Of a stretch of 64,000 bases of DNA, positions 10,128-19,930 are shown in pieces (the stretch's first letter is position 1; each line of letters starts with the position of its first letter). The notes beneath the pieces are model-generated. The model was not told where the DNA came from and made no database searches. It saw nothing but the letters and a program-made list of their open reading frames with translations. The stretch lies in the NCBI RefSeq assembly GCF_022919575.1, contig NZ_CP095071.1, positions 4,536,001-4,600,000 on the forward strand, written 5' to 3'. The position numbers and the translations under genes are program-made. This DNA is from Gracilibacillus salinarum (GTDB lineage Bacteria > Bacillota > Bacilli > Bacillales > Amphibacillaceae).

Positions 10128-11636
10128 ATGCTGCGAGTATTACTAGTCGACGATGAGCCGTTAATTCGTGAAGGATTAGCATCAATTATTGATTGGAACA
10201 GCTATGGATTTCAAGTGATAGGCACTGCTGACAATGGCAGGTCAGGCTTAGAGAAAATCAGGGAGTGGAAACCGGATGTTGTCTTTGTTGATATTCGAAT
10301 GCCCGGAATTAGCGGTATTGAAATGGTACAGCAAGCTAAAGAAGAAGGATTTACTTGCAAATTCGTTGTACTATCAGGCTATTCTAATTTTTCCTATGCA
10401 CAGCAGGCGATTAGACTTGGTATGGAATCCTATTTATTGAAACCTATTGACGAAGAAGAATTGATTCCATTACTCGAGCGGATGAGAATCAAGCTTAAGC
10501 AGGAAAAAATGTTAGAAAAGCAACTCCGTGATTTTGGCAGCATATCTGAATCTAGCAAATGGAAGCAGTTCCTGTTAGAGAATAATAGAGACGAAGACTG
10601 GCTCCAGCATTTTCGCAGGGATACATTTTATTTAGCAAGTATGACAGCTTTAAACGACACTTCCAGTGAACAGATTACCTCGAAGCTCCATGATGGTGTG
10701 AAAGAGGTGTTTCATTATTTATGGAAGCATGATACGTTATTTATGCTTTTCCGCAATCTTCAATTCACAGAAGTCAAGCAACAGCTTCACGATTTAACGG
10801 TATCAATGGAAGACAGATCACTTCAATTTCAATTAATCGAGGATAAAAACGATATCGACAGCCTGCCATCTGCTGTGAAGGATTTGCATTGTTTGCAGCA
10901 GTTCACCTTTGCTTATGGAGACAGGCTCATTTTGACAGAGAACGATTTGAAAGCAGATGAAGGAGATCCTTTTGAATTCTCGAAGTGGCTGGAACAAGTT
11001 TGTCTGATGGTTGAATTCGATCAAGTAGACAAATTAGATAACCATCTAATACAACTTCAATTCTATTATCAAAGAAAAAAGTATGCCAAAGGCAGAATTA
11101 TAGCGGAATTGATTGATAAAATGAAGAGCATTTATCAGGAATTAAGCAAGTCGAATCACTCATTGACGGTATGGACGAACGATGAGCTGGTAGATCGCTT
11201 TACCTCTGCACATCAACTAGCTGATATCATAGAAGAAATAAAACAGCAGCTACTGGATCTGGCTCATCAAATCAATGGGTTTGCCAGTGATCATGACACC
11301 ATTATTGATAAAATGAAGCACTATGTTGATTATTTTTATGCGAAAGAATTAAATGTCAAAGTAATGGCAGATTTATTTAATTATAATCCGAGCTATCTAG
11401 GGAAAAAGTTTAAAGCAGAAACGGGGAGCTATTTTCACCAATACCTTGATGCCGTCCGGATTACGAAAGCGAAAGAGTTATTAGTAGGTGGCAGCGATAA
11501 AGTGTATCAAGTCTCAGAGAAAGTTGGCTATACCAATCAGGATTATTTTTATCGGAAGTTCAAATATCATGTTGGCATCAGTCCAAAAGAATTCCAAAAA
11601 CAATCACGTTCAACAGAAAGTATTAAAGGGGAATAA
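10128..11636 (+). CDS. YesN-type response regulator with AraC DNA-binding domain
   Basis: 502 residues: receiver domain 1-120 (acidic pair Asp8/Asp9, phospho-acceptor Asp55 in VFVDIRMPG, Lys in SYLLKPID), a variable middle, and a C-terminal AraC double helix-turn-helix (about 395-495: FNYNPSYLGKKFKAETG and VGYTNQDYFYRKFKYHVGISPKEF). It is the partner of the kinase just upstream. AGGGGGG precedes the ATG. It probably activates this operon and perhaps the importer operons further on. Confidence 0.92.
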   Translation: MLRVLLVDDEPLIREGLASIIDWNSYGFQVIGTADNGRSGLEKIREWKPDVVFVDIRMPGISGIEMVQQAKEEGFTCKFVVLSGYSNFSYAQQAIRLGMESYLLKPIDEEELIPLLERMRIKLKQEKMLEKQLRDFGSISESSKWKQFLLENNRDEDWLQHFRRDTFYLASMTALNDTSSEQITSKLHDGVKEVFHYLWKHDTLFMLFRNLQFTEVKQQLHDLTVSMEDRSLQFQLIEDKNDIDSLPSAVKDLHCLQQFTFAYGDRLILTENDLKADEGDPFEFSKWLEQVCLMVEFDQVDKLDNHLIQLQFYYQRKKYAKGRIIAELIDKMKSIYQELSKSNHSLTVWTNDELVDRFTSAHQLADIIEEIKQQLLDLAHQINGFASDHDTIIDKMKHYVDYFYAKELNVKVMADLFNYNPSYLGKKFKAETGSYFHQYLDAVRITKAKELLVGGSDKVYQVSEKVGYTNQDYFYRKFKYHVGISPKEFQKQSRSTESIKGE

Positions 11637-11639
11637 AAA

Positions 11640-12302
11640 ATGACAGGATTAACAGACAGACCCTTATATAAGAGTGTACTCTACGTTTATTACTTTATGG
11701 TGACAAATTTTCATTTTATGATCGCTAATAGTTTATTTATACTCGCGTTTATTTTCTTTCAGTTGCGAATAGAAAATATCATTTTGTTTTATATTGCATT
11801 ATTGCCGGCAGGGCCAGCCTTGGCAGCCTTGCATGCCACTATGGGGAAATTTGTTCGTGAAAAGGACATCAATCCAACAAAAGACTTTTGGCTCTACTAT
11901 CGCAAAAACATCGGAATAGCAAGCAAGTTTTGGATTCTTATCTGGACATTAATTACCATTTTTCTTGTCGATATTCATTATGCCAATATATATGTATCCG
12001 TGCTTGCACCTGTTTTTCTCATTTTATTAATCGTCTGCTTATTTATTATGTTATATGCGTTTCCGGTGTTAACGAGATTTGAAGTCAAGCTGAAGAATTT
12101 ATTGCTAGTCTCGATTTATTCTTTTTTTCGTTATTTCAAAACAACACTACTTCATATTTCTACGCTTATTTCTCTGGGAATTATTTATTATTTTGTTTCC
12201 GGGATCGCGGTCTGGTTTATTATGAGTATTGTCGTTTATTTTATTATGCACAACATGCAGAAGCCATTTGTTTTGATGAAAGAAGAACTTGGTAAGGAAT
12301 GA
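11640..12302 (+). CDS. DUF624 (YesL-family) membrane protein
   Basis: A 220-residue protein with about five hydrophobic helices and the DUF624 opening pattern (hydrophobic helix near 25-45, then LLPAGPALAALHATMGKFVREKD). YesL-like proteins sit beside YesMN and sugar ABC genes in many Bacilli; their biochemical role is unknown. It starts 3 bases after the regulator stop, with AAGGGGA inside the end of that gene. A second DUF624 gene lies at 52270, also next to a sugar importer. Confidence 0.82.
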   Translation: MTGLTDRPLYKSVLYVYYFMVTNFHFMIANSLFILAFIFFQLRIENIILFYIALLPAGPALAALHATMGKFVREKDINPTKDFWLYYRKNIGIASKFWILIWTLITIFLVDIHYANIYVSVLAPVFLILLIVCLFIMLYAFPVLTRFEVKLKNLLLVSIYSFFRYFKTTLLHISTLISLGIIYYFVSGIAVWFIMSIVVYFIMHNMQKPFVLMKEELGKE

Positions 12303-12312
12303 GGGGATACGA

Positions 12313-13656
12313 ATGAAGAAAAAACAATCATGGTGGCTATTACTTCTGATTATTGCTGTTGGGATTATTATTGCGTTAGGCATCTTATCAGATGAGCCAG
12401 CAGAAGAAGCAAATTCATCGACGAACGAAGTATCATTGCTCGAGAACACAGATCAAATCGCACACATTAAGGTCTTCGCTGATCAAAATGTGGAATTGGA
12501 AAAGAACAACGAGGAGTGGGGGCTGGTTAACAATGAACAACCGGTTGATACGGAAAAGCTTGATAGCTTCATTTCCTCAATGAAAGACATGAAAGGCGAG
12601 GAAACGGACGTAAAAAAACGAAATGTTAACCTGGATTTCCCACGGGTAACGGTCGCTTTTACAGATGCAGATGGGGAGGAACAACAAATCTCCATTGGGC
12701 AGTTAGACAAAGAAAGTAATCGCTATTATGTAGCACAACGTGAACAAGACAAAATTTACCTGGTTGATAGCAGCGTGATTCAAACGATTCCATTAAAAAA
12801 TCAAGATGTACTGCAGACCGGATTATTATCGATCAGTGCTGACACACTAACAGAATTGAAAATTGCTAATGGTACCGAAGAGATTGCGTTAAGTAATGAA
12901 CCAGTCTACTCAGAAGAAGAGTCACTGGCACACATCAGCGGCTGGTATATGCATGAGCCATATCAAGGTGTGTACAGTGTTGCATATTCGAAAATGGAAG
13001 AAATGCTGTTAGGAATGGAACAAATTCAACAGATCGGAACAGCTTCAGCGGATGCTGATCATGGCTTAGATAATGCGGAGTTCACGATTACTTTTTCTTC
13101 TGCGGAAAAAAGCGAAACATTATTGGTTGGAAACCCTGCTGCAGATAACCAATACTATGTCAAATTGAAAAATGAAGATACGGTTTATACCGTACCTACT
13201 GATGTTCTGGATCCTTATAGTTACAAGGCATTTGATATGATCGATCACTTTGTGGATATCGTTGCATTAGAGGTGTTAAGCGAATTGAAGATAACGGCAC
13301 CTGATCAATCCTACCATTTTACATTCGACCATGAAGAACAAGATAGTGAAATAAAAACAACCGTTCACCATCAGGGCGAGACAGCAAACACAGAAGATTT
13401 CAGATCAATCTATCAATCATTAGCCGGTTTGCGCTTTGATGAGCCAACTGAAGATGTTTCAAATGAAGAGGCGGAAGTAACGATAGAATACACGATCCAA
13501 ACACAGCAAGATGAAATCTCCCACCAAGTCGCATTCATTCCAATATCTGATGAAGCTTATGCGGTGAAGACAAATGATACCCCTGCAGAATTTAGTATTA
13601 AGAAAGAGAAAGTAACAGAAGTACTGGAACAATTAAAAGAAACATATGGAGAATAA
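12313..13656 (+). CDS. DUF4340 protein, membrane-anchored
   Basis: 447 residues: a short positive N-terminus, one hydrophobic helix (about 7-26: WWLLLLIIAVGIIIALGIL), then an acidic extracellular region with two related halves, as in DUF4340 proteins. There is no lipobox, so it is an N-terminally anchored surface protein. ATG 12313 follows TGAGGGGA; a TTG at 12289 is in frame but without a site. It is the last gene of the glycosidase/YesMN operon and is closed by a perfect terminator. DUF4340 proteins more often accompany gliding or ABC-2 export genes, so this context is unusual and its role is unknown. Confidence 0.78.
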   Translation: MKKKQSWWLLLLIIAVGIIIALGILSDEPAEEANSSTNEVSLLENTDQIAHIKVFADQNVELEKNNEEWGLVNNEQPVDTEKLDSFISSMKDMKGEETDVKKRNVNLDFPRVTVAFTDADGEEQQISIGQLDKESNRYYVAQREQDKIYLVDSSVIQTIPLKNQDVLQTGLLSISADTLTELKIANGTEEIALSNEPVYSEEESLAHISGWYMHEPYQGVYSVAYSKMEEMLLGMEQIQQIGTASADADHGLDNAEFTITFSSAEKSETLLVGNPAADNQYYVKLKNEDTVYTVPTDVLDPYSYKAFDMIDHFVDIVALEVLSELKITAPDQSYHFTFDHEEQDSEIKTTVHHQGETANTEDFRSIYQSLAGLRFDEPTEDVSNEEAEVTIEYTIQTQQDEISHQVAFIPISDEAYAVKTNDTPAEFSIKKEKVTEVLEQLKETYGE

Positions 13657-13699
13657 TGAAAACGGAGCTGATCAACTAGGTTAGCTCCGTTTTCATTTT
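13657..13699 (+). terminator. Strong terminator closing the glycosidase operon
   Basis: TGAAAACGGAGCT (13657-13669) is perfectly complementary to AGCTCCGTTTTCA (13683-13695), followed by TTTTA. It is immediately followed by a tag variant GGTAGGAAAGCATAGA (13702-13717). Confidence 0.9.
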
Positions 13700-13824
13700 A
13701 CGGTAGGAAAGCATAGAATTTTAGCAATGAAGAACACGACGCAGTCAAAATGTTGAAAGCATCAAGTATAAAATCACTCTTATTAGTGAGATAAGAAAAG
13801 TAGCCAAAAGGAGAAAACGGATCA

Positions 13825-14188
13825 CGAGATTTGTCTCGTTTAGCGAGAAAGGAACCAAAAGATGGGTGAGGTGACCCGAGATTTGTCTCGTTTAGCGAGA
13901 AAGGAACCAAAAGATGGGAGCGGTCACCCGAGATTTGTCTCGTTTAGCGGGAAAGGAGCCAAAAGATGGGAGCATTAACCCGAGATTTGTATCGTTTAGC
14001 GGGAAAGGAGCCAAAAGATGGGGGAGGTCACCCGAGATTTGTCTCGTTTAGCGAGAAAGGAACCAAAAGATGGGTGAGGTGACCCGAGGTTTGTCTCGTT
14101 TAGGAAGAATGGAACCAAAAGTGGGAAGCAGTCACTAGAGATTTGTCTCGTTTAAGAAGAGAGGAACTGAAAGTGGATGGAAATAGTG
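13825..14188. repeat. Tandem array of seven 52-bp repeats
   Basis: Units begin at 13825, 13877, 13929, 13981, 14033, 14085 and 14137, an exact 52-bp period. Each starts with CGAGATTTGTCTCG, which can form a small hairpin (CGAGA / TCTCG), then tttagcgagaaaggaaccaaaagatggg and a variable tail. The last unit is degenerate. The period is not a multiple of three, so it is not a coding repeat. From 14189 to the TauE promoter (TATAAT at 14467-14472) there is only a decayed piece resembling the right flank of the palindromic elements (14195-14290) and AT-rich sequence. Confidence 0.9.
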
Positions 14189-14520
14189 TCCCAGCGAATT
14201 ATTTCAAAATAAGCATTAGGTTATTTGCCTAACATATTTCCCACTACAGGTCAGGTGGTTGTATATTATTGGACGGGAGGGGTTTTCCTGTTTTTTTGAA
14301 AAATAGTGTGGTATATATCATCTATTTATAAAAAATTTTCACTAAAGACAGAGAAAAAAGTGTAGGTTTTTATAATGCGGATTATTTTCCATAACAACTC
14401 GGTTTAAGTTCGTCTTGCATTTTACTTTTGTGTGAAATGAAAGTTTCAATATGTAAAATAAATCGTTATAATAGACAGGTGCAATTTACATAATAAGCGT
14501 ATTGGAAGGAAGATAGTATA

Positions 14521-15288
14521 TTGTCAGAACTTGATATCACATTATTACTAATATTGATCGCTTTCGGATTTCTAGCTGGATTTATCGATTCAGTTGCTGG
14601 CGGAGGCGGTCTGATTTCGTTGCCTGTTCTATTATCAACAGGCATGAACCCGGCGGCCGCGGTCGCTACCAATAAATTAGTAGGGACGATGGGTTCCTTC
14701 ACCAGCTCTCTTGTTTTCTTTAAATCTGGTAAACTTGAATTATCGACTGTCTATAAGTTATTTCCTGTCGTTTTTATTGGATCTATCATCGGAGCGTGGA
14801 CGGTCCATTTAATGGATCCAGCAGTATTAAAACCCCTGATGCTGATTATGCTTGCTCTTGTAGCGTTTTATACGTTGGTTAAGAAAGACTGGGGCGGTAT
14901 ATACAGTCAAAAGAAGCTTACGAAACGTAATTTCATCCTGTTTGTGGCTGCAATGTTTGCAATAGGTTGTTATGATGGTTTTCTGGGGCCGGGAACAGGC
15001 TCTTTTTTGATCTTTGCCTTTTTGATCATAGGTGCAGATTTTATTAAAGCGGCTGGTAATGCAAAATTTCTTAACTTCGGAAGTAATATTGCTGCATTAT
15101 TAATGTTTATCTATTTAGGTGAGGTTAATTTTCTATACGGTTTTCCAATGGCAATAGCTTGTGTCGGCGGAGCAGTGATGGGAGCGCGTTTAGCGATAAG
15201 TAAGGGGAGCCGCTATATTCGATTTATATTTATAACGATTACCTTTGTGCTATTAGCAAAGAATTTGTATGACGTGTTAGGATTTTAG
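14521..15288 (+). CDS. TauE/SafE family sulfite/anion permease
   Basis: A 255-residue integral membrane protein with about eight helices in two related halves. The N-terminal half has GFIDSVAGGGGLISLPVLLSTGMNPAAAVATNKL, and the second has GCYDGFLGPGTGSFLIFAFLI and KAAGNAKFLNFGSN, the hallmarks of TauE/SafE (DUF81). Such proteins move sulfite, sulfoacetate or other small organosulfur anions; the substrate here is unknown. Start is TTG 14521 after GGAAGGA (about 10 bases). A -10 box TATAAT lies at 14467. It is a single-gene unit. Confidence 0.88.
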   Translation: MSELDITLLLILIAFGFLAGFIDSVAGGGGLISLPVLLSTGMNPAAAVATNKLVGTMGSFTSSLVFFKSGKLELSTVYKLFPVVFIGSIIGAWTVHLMDPAVLKPLMLIMLALVAFYTLVKKDWGGIYSQKKLTKRNFILFVAAMFAIGCYDGFLGPGTGSFLIFAFLIIGADFIKAAGNAKFLNFGSNIAALLMFIYLGEVNFLYGFPMAIACVGGAVMGARLAISKGSRYIRFIFITITFVLLAKNLYDVLGF

Positions 15289-15489
15289 AAGTGGCTTTGG
15301 CATATCAAAAATGCAGATGTAAAAATATGTACAAATGTATTCACTATCAATTCTTTGTGAACAGAAGAGAAGTATGCTTTAGAAGCAAACTGCGAACTAT
15401 TGACAATTTGGCGATGTATCATATTTTATGCTAAGTAAGAATCTATCTAATGCTGTAAAATTGTATTTCTATTTGGTGATTATGACATT

Positions 15490-15905
15490 TTTATTGTGCG
15501 TAGCAAAGCTCCGGAAATAGGCTCCGCGTCCTGTGGGCACGGCTTCAGCTAACTTATGAAAGAAAATTCTTTTCTTTCATAAGTGGATCTTCAGCTCGCG
15601 CTGATTCCACGGGAGTCTCCGCATATTTCCTACGCTTAAGGAAGTGCTACAACGCATGGAACAGCTAAAAGCAGTGGTGCTAGGCATTTTACATATTATA
15701 GACACTAAAGGACACCGCTCAAAATACTAGCTGTATTATTAGTTGTAGAGCAAAACCATAACGTAGGCCAACCACGGAGACTCCCGCGGGATTGTGCAGG
15801 TGCTGAAGATCCACTTTGTGAAGCGCCCTTCTTCACAAAGTTAGCTTCAGCCGTGCCCCGCAGGACGCGGAGTGGTTGGACGGAGTGGCATTCTAGCAGA
15901 CAAAC
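15490..15905 (-). repeat. Palindromic TIR element, core-only copy R2 (reverse orientation)
   Basis: Both hairpin arms are present but the terminal inverted repeats are not recognisable. Arm A (about 15497-15635) has GGAAATAGGC ... GCCGCATATTTCC-like flanks and an apical stem ACTTATGAAAG / CTTTCATAAGT. Arm B (about 15760-15890) has CCAACCAC ... GTGGTTGG and an apical stem ACTTTGTGAAG / CTTCACAAAGT. Between 15289 and 15490 there is AT-rich sequence with no recognisable feature, and no clear terminator for the TauE gene. Confidence 0.7.
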
Positions 15906-15997
15906 CATGTCAAAATGGTCTCCCAGCTGATCGCGATACCTATATTTCGCGGTTCTTGTTACTTCGCAGTATATATTAATAACGTAAAAGAAAAAAC

Positions 15998-16046
15998 GAA
16001 CTGAGACGAATGTTATGTACAAACATTCGTCTCAGTTCATTTTTTT
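15998..16046 (-). terminator. Terminator of pepF, probably bidirectional
   Basis: GAACTGAGACGAATGTT (15998-16014) pairs perfectly with AACATTCGTCTCAGTTC (16022-16038). T-runs are present on both sides (TTTTTTTC after, and AAAAAA before for the minus strand). Confidence 0.9.
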
Positions 16047-16069
16047 CTTTAATCTGTTTATTAGCCTCG

Positions 16070-17878
16070 TTATTGATAGCTTTCTTCTAATGCATCAACA
16101 AGTGAACCGATATATGCGACTGTTTCCTTGATTGCGTCCGGTTTTGACATATCTACTCCTGCTTTGTGAATAAGGTCAAGTGGTTTTAGCGTTCCACCTG
16201 CTTTTAATACTTCCAACCAGTTGTCAGCTGCAGGTTTTCCGTCTGTTTGAATACGCTTAGCTACTGCGGTTGCTACGGTTAGACCTGCGGAATATGTGTA
16301 TGGATATAAGCCCATATAATAATGGGGTTGACGCATCCATGTCAGTCCTGCTCCTTCATCAAAACTTACGCTATTGCCCCAGAAGTTTTTCAGTACAGCT
16401 AATTTCTGTTCGTTCAAGACGTCCGCGGTTAAAGGAGTACCAGCTTCCGCTAGTTCGTAGACCCGACGTTGGAACTCTCCCTCTAAAAGATGCGTAACAA
16501 AATTATGGTAATAGGTCCCCAGCAATTGTGTAATTACCCAGCGCTTCATCCGATTATCAGTTGTCGTGCCTAGTAAGTGATTGGCTAACAATAGTTCATT
16601 AATTGTGGAAGGTGCCTCCACGAAATAGGTAGATGGTTCAGAGTTTACCAGCGACTGATGTTTACCTGCTAAATGAAAGTGCCCAGCATGTCCCAGTTCA
16701 TGGGCTAAAACGAAAGCACCTCGCATAGCACCTGTCCATGTTACGAGAATATAAGGATGAACACCGTATGGAGTGGCGCAGAAAGCACCAGATTGTTTAC
16801 CGATGTTATCAGCTAAATCAATCCACCGTTCATTTAGTCCTTTTTGTATCATATCACTATATTCTGGTCCCATGACTTGCAATGCATCATGAATCAATGA
16901 TTTGGTTTCTTCATAAGTAGTAGAAGGATTAAAGTCTGGATCCAGTGGTGCTTTTAAGTCAGCAAATTGCAATTCAGCTAATCCCATTTTATCCTTCAAT
17001 AACTTTGCGTAACGCTGCATGTGTGGTGCTAGTTCCTGTTGACTTACATCAAGCTGATTATAATACATTTCTTTCGTAACCTGCTGAGGAAGAAGCAGCA
17101 TATCTGTCACAGATTCATAATTTTTAAGACGAGCTAATGTAACCTGTTTCGTCACTTCAGTTGCATAGGTCGCTGCATATGTATGTTGATACTGACTCAG
17201 TGTTTGGATAAAAGACTTGTAGGCGTTACGACGAATGTCTGTGTTCGCCTCCATTTCATAAAGATCTTCATATAAAGAAGCAGACATCGGTAGATCTTGG
17301 CCATTTTCATCTTTAATAGATGCAAATGTCATATCAGAAGAAGTACTGCGTTCATAAATCATGAAAGGCGCGTCATGAATTTCACCTAATGCCGCCAATG
17401 TTTCTTCAACATTCGGTGCTAAAGTATACGGTTTTTGCTCTAATGTATCTTTTAATAATTTTTTGTAGGTGACGAGCCCTTTCTCTTCCTGCAAAAATTG
17501 AGCTGTTTCCTCTTCAGATAGTGTTAATAATTCTGATTGTATAAAGGAAAGCTTTGCATTGATAGTTGCCATGGCTGAAGATACTCTGGCAGCATCACGC
17601 TGATTACCTGGATCGCTGCCAGCGGTAGTAATTCGTAATTCAGCATATGTACTTACTTTACCTACACGTTTCAGATAGTTTTCATATGTTGTTAATCCAT
17701 TCAATAAGTTGGCGGCGCTGGTTACTAAGTTGCCTTTAAAGGATGTTACTTGAGAAATGTCAGTTTGAATCGCTTTTAGTTCTTTTTCCCAAGTTTCTTG
17801 ATCAGGAAATATATCGGATAAGTCCCATTTTTGTGCTTCAGGTACTTCAGAACGGTGAAGACGCTTTGTTTTTGCCAT
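16070..17878 (-). CDS. pepF: Oligoendopeptidase F (M3B zinc peptidase)
   Basis: A 602-residue cytoplasmic metallopeptidase of the thimet family. The zinc site HELGH has His393, Glu394 and His397; the third ligand Glu lies about 25 residues on in the segment SEPSTYFVEAPSTINE. Length and the N-terminal oligo_F region match PepF of Bacilli, which trims imported or recycled peptides. The start ATG on the minus strand is preceded by AGGAGAG. It is a monocistronic unit with its own terminator and no link to sugar use. Confidence 0.93.
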   Translation of the reverse strand: MAKTKRLHRSEVPEAQKWDLSDIFPDQETWEKELKAIQTDISQVTSFKGNLVTSAANLLNGLTTYENYLKRVGKVSTYAELRITTAGSDPGNQRDAARVSSAMATINAKLSFIQSELLTLSEEETAQFLQEEKGLVTYKKLLKDTLEQKPYTLAPNVEETLAALGEIHDAPFMIYERSTSSDMTFASIKDENGQDLPMSASLYEDLYEMEANTDIRRNAYKSFIQTLSQYQHTYAATYATEVTKQVTLARLKNYESVTDMLLLPQQVTKEMYYNQLDVSQQELAPHMQRYAKLLKDKMGLAELQFADLKAPLDPDFNPSTTYEETKSLIHDALQVMGPEYSDMIQKGLNERWIDLADNIGKQSGAFCATPYGVHPYILVTWTGAMRGAFVLAHELGHAGHFHLAGKHQSLVNSEPSTYFVEAPSTINELLLANHLLGTTTDNRMKRWVITQLLGTYYHNFVTHLLEGEFQRRVYELAEAGTPLTADVLNEQKLAVLKNFWGNSVSFDEGAGLTWMRQPHYYMGLYPYTYSAGLTVATAVAKRIQTDGKPAADNWLEVLKAGGTLKPLDLIHKAGVDMSKPDAIKETVAYIGSLVDALEESYQ

Positions 17879-18062
17879 GAGGAAATCTCTCCTATTCTAT
17901 AAAAATTTATTCATTTTTATTAGTATACGCTAGATTAGCTGCATCACAAAACAAGAAAGCTGTACTTGCAGATAATTGCTAGCAAAAAAACAGCTGAAAG
18001 TATTTAAAATATTCTGATAATATTATATAATCTCTTAATACGCATCTTAGAGGGGGAGTAAC

Positions 18063-19010
18063 ATGAAAGTTTTAGAAAGAATCAGTAGTTTTGCAGGGAA
18101 CACGTTTGCTATCTGGGTTGTACTTTTTGCAATCTTATCATTTCTTGCACCTTCAGGATTTACCTGGCTGGCAGAATTTATTACGCCATTGCTAGGTATC
18201 ATTATGTTTGGCATGGGGTTAACATTGTCAGCGAATGATTTTAAAGAAGCGTTTAAACGCCCGAAAGAGGTGGCAATAGGTGTAGCTGGTCAATTTGTGA
18301 TTATGCCACTGCTCGCTTTCGCACTTGTTTCAATTTTTCCTGTTTCTACAGAAGTAGCAGTAGGTGTCATTCTAGTTGGCTGTTGCCCAGGTGGGACTTC
18401 TTCCAATGTCATGACTTATTTATCAAAAGGCGATACTGCATTGTCCGTTTCGATTACAGCGGTATCTACTATACTGGCACCGGTTCTGACGCCGGCCTTA
18501 ATTTATCTTTTTGCCAGCCAATGGTTAGAGGTATCTGCCGGTTCATTATTTGTAACGATTGTACAAATTGTTCTTGTACCAATTTTGTTAGGGCTACTTG
18601 TAAAAGCATTACTAAAGGACAAAGTTGAAGCTGGTATTAAGGCTATTCCGTTAGTATCCGTGGTTGGGATTGTAGCGATTGTTGCAGCAGTAGTCAGTGT
18701 CAACCAGGAGCAAATTGCTAAAACAGGACTATTTATTTTCTTGCTCGTGGTACTCCATAATACACTTGGTTATTTGATAGGTTATGGGCTTGGAAAGGTA
18801 TTGAAAATGGGGCCAAAACAACAGAAGGCTGTCTCTATCGAAGTAGGGATGCAGAACTCAGGTCTAGGAGCTTCACTAGCTTCCGCACATTTCAGTCCAT
18901 TGTCAGCCGTACCAAGCGCGATCTTTAGTGTATGGCATAATATTTCAGGACCGATCATTGCCACGATTTTTCGAAAGCTGCAGGAAAAAGAAGAGGGCAG
19001 AAATAATTAG
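18063..19010 (+). CDS. Bile acid:sodium symporter family (BASS) transporter
   Basis: 315 residues, nine or ten hydrophobic helices. The motifs GIIMFGMGLTLS (helix 2), VGCCPGGTSSNVMTYLSKGDTALSVSITAVSTI (the crossover region with the Na sites) and EVGMQNSGLGASLAS are typical of the YocS/BASS branch. In bacteria the substrates are organic acids such as pantoate or pyruvate; not resolved here. AGGGGGAG precedes the ATG and AT-rich promoter sequence lies just upstream. Monocistronic with a terminator. Confidence 0.9.
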   Translation: MKVLERISSFAGNTFAIWVVLFAILSFLAPSGFTWLAEFITPLLGIIMFGMGLTLSANDFKEAFKRPKEVAIGVAGQFVIMPLLAFALVSIFPVSTEVAVGVILVGCCPGGTSSNVMTYLSKGDTALSVSITAVSTILAPVLTPALIYLFASQWLEVSAGSLFVTIVQIVLVPILLGLLVKALLKDKVEAGIKAIPLVSVVGIVAIVAAVVSVNQEQIAKTGLFIFLLVVLHNTLGYLIGYGLGKVLKMGPKQQKAVSIEVGMQNSGLGASLASAHFSPLSAVPSAIFSVWHNISGPIIATIFRKLQEKEEGRNN

Positions 19011-19039
19011 ATTGCTTGTCACAATAGAATAGCGTCGAG

Positions 19040-19076
19040 ACAAAAGGCTGCTGTGATAGCAGTCTTTTGTTTTTTA
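19040..19076 (+). terminator. Terminator after the BASS gene
   Basis: ACAAAAGGCTGCT (19040-19052) pairs with AGCAGTCTTTTGT (19058-19070), then TTTTTT. The conserved tag (GTGAAGTATAAAAGTGCAG) begins at 19081. Confidence 0.88.
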
Positions 19077-19133
19077 ATCAGTGAAGTATAAAAGTGCAGT
19101 CACATCAGTAATCATATTGAACATGAAGGTTAG

Positions 19134-19730
19134 TTCCTATAATATGGATTATGTCAACTAGCCATCGCTAGCCAAGCATCCATATTGAGATATTTAATGT
19201 GCTAGGATACCGCTTCGGCCAACCACTCCGCGTCCTGCGGGGCACGGCTGAAGCTAGGCTACTACACGAATCACTTCTCTGCTGCCTTGCACCGAGGAAG
19301 CCTACTCTGAAGCGTTACTAGTAGACGCAGGTGCAGACGTTGTGGATCTTCAGCGCCTGCATAATCCCGCGGGAGTCTACGTGGTTGGCCTACGCTATGG
19401 CTTTGCTCTACAATTAATAATACAGCTAGTATTTTGATTGGTATCCTTTAGTGTATATACCTCATCTTTAATATGGATAATGCCTACCGCTGCTTTTCAC
19501 TTTTATATATATGTTGTAGCACTTCCCTGAAGCGTAGGAAATAGGCGGAGACTCCCGTGGGATCAGTCGTGTGTGAAGACCCCGCAGTGAGCGGTTTTTG
19601 CTCGCGAGAAGGCTGAACCCGACCCCACAGGACGCGGAGCCTATTTCCGGAGCTTTGCTAAGCAGATAATCTATATCAAAATGACTATTTTGCAATATAG
19701 CCTTCGTTAACATAATCCATATTATAAGAA
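19134..19730 (+). mobile_element. Palindromic TIR element, copy R3 (597 bp, forward)
   Basis: Terminal inverted repeats at 19134-19154 and 19710-19730 differ by one base. The inner order is the same as in the copy at 971. Arm B has the long apical module with the GCTGCCTTGCACCGAGGAAGC stretch shared with the 971 copy. Arm A has a different apex: GACCCCGCAGTGAGCGGTTT and CTCGCGAGAAGGCTGAACCC, showing that the top of the hairpin varies between copies while the base stem is kept. Confidence 0.85.
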
Positions 19731-19754
19731 GTTGATTATCAATTAAGTAGGAGT

Positions 19755-19930
19755 CTGATACTAAGGATTATGTAATGTGGAACTGTATTTAAATGTGGTT
19801 ATTTTGATAGGTTTCGGTGCTTAGCAAAGCTCCAAAAAATAGCTTGCGTCCAGCGCGGGAAGTGGTTGGCGAATCCATGAAACATTTCAAAATAAACATT
19901 ACCCAGCTAGCATTACATAATCAGTAGTAC
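19755..19930. repeat. Decayed remnant of the palindromic element
   Basis: CTAAGGATTATGT near 19758 and CATAATCAGTAGTACA near 19916 look like worn terminal repeats. Between them are fragments such as TTAGCAAAGCTCC and a piece of the CGCGGGA...GTGGTTGG stem. The internal part is mostly deleted. It directly adjoins the intact copy at 19134-19730. Confidence 0.6.

Noticed and set aside
13698..13910. Minus-strand 70-codon frame over the 52-bp repeats
   Set aside because: Frame changes with each 52-bp unit, so the repeat cannot be coding as an array; no start site.
15705..16022. Minus-strand 105-codon frame
   Set aside because: Lies wholly in arm B of a repeat element and the pepF terminator; codons follow the hairpin, not a protein pattern.
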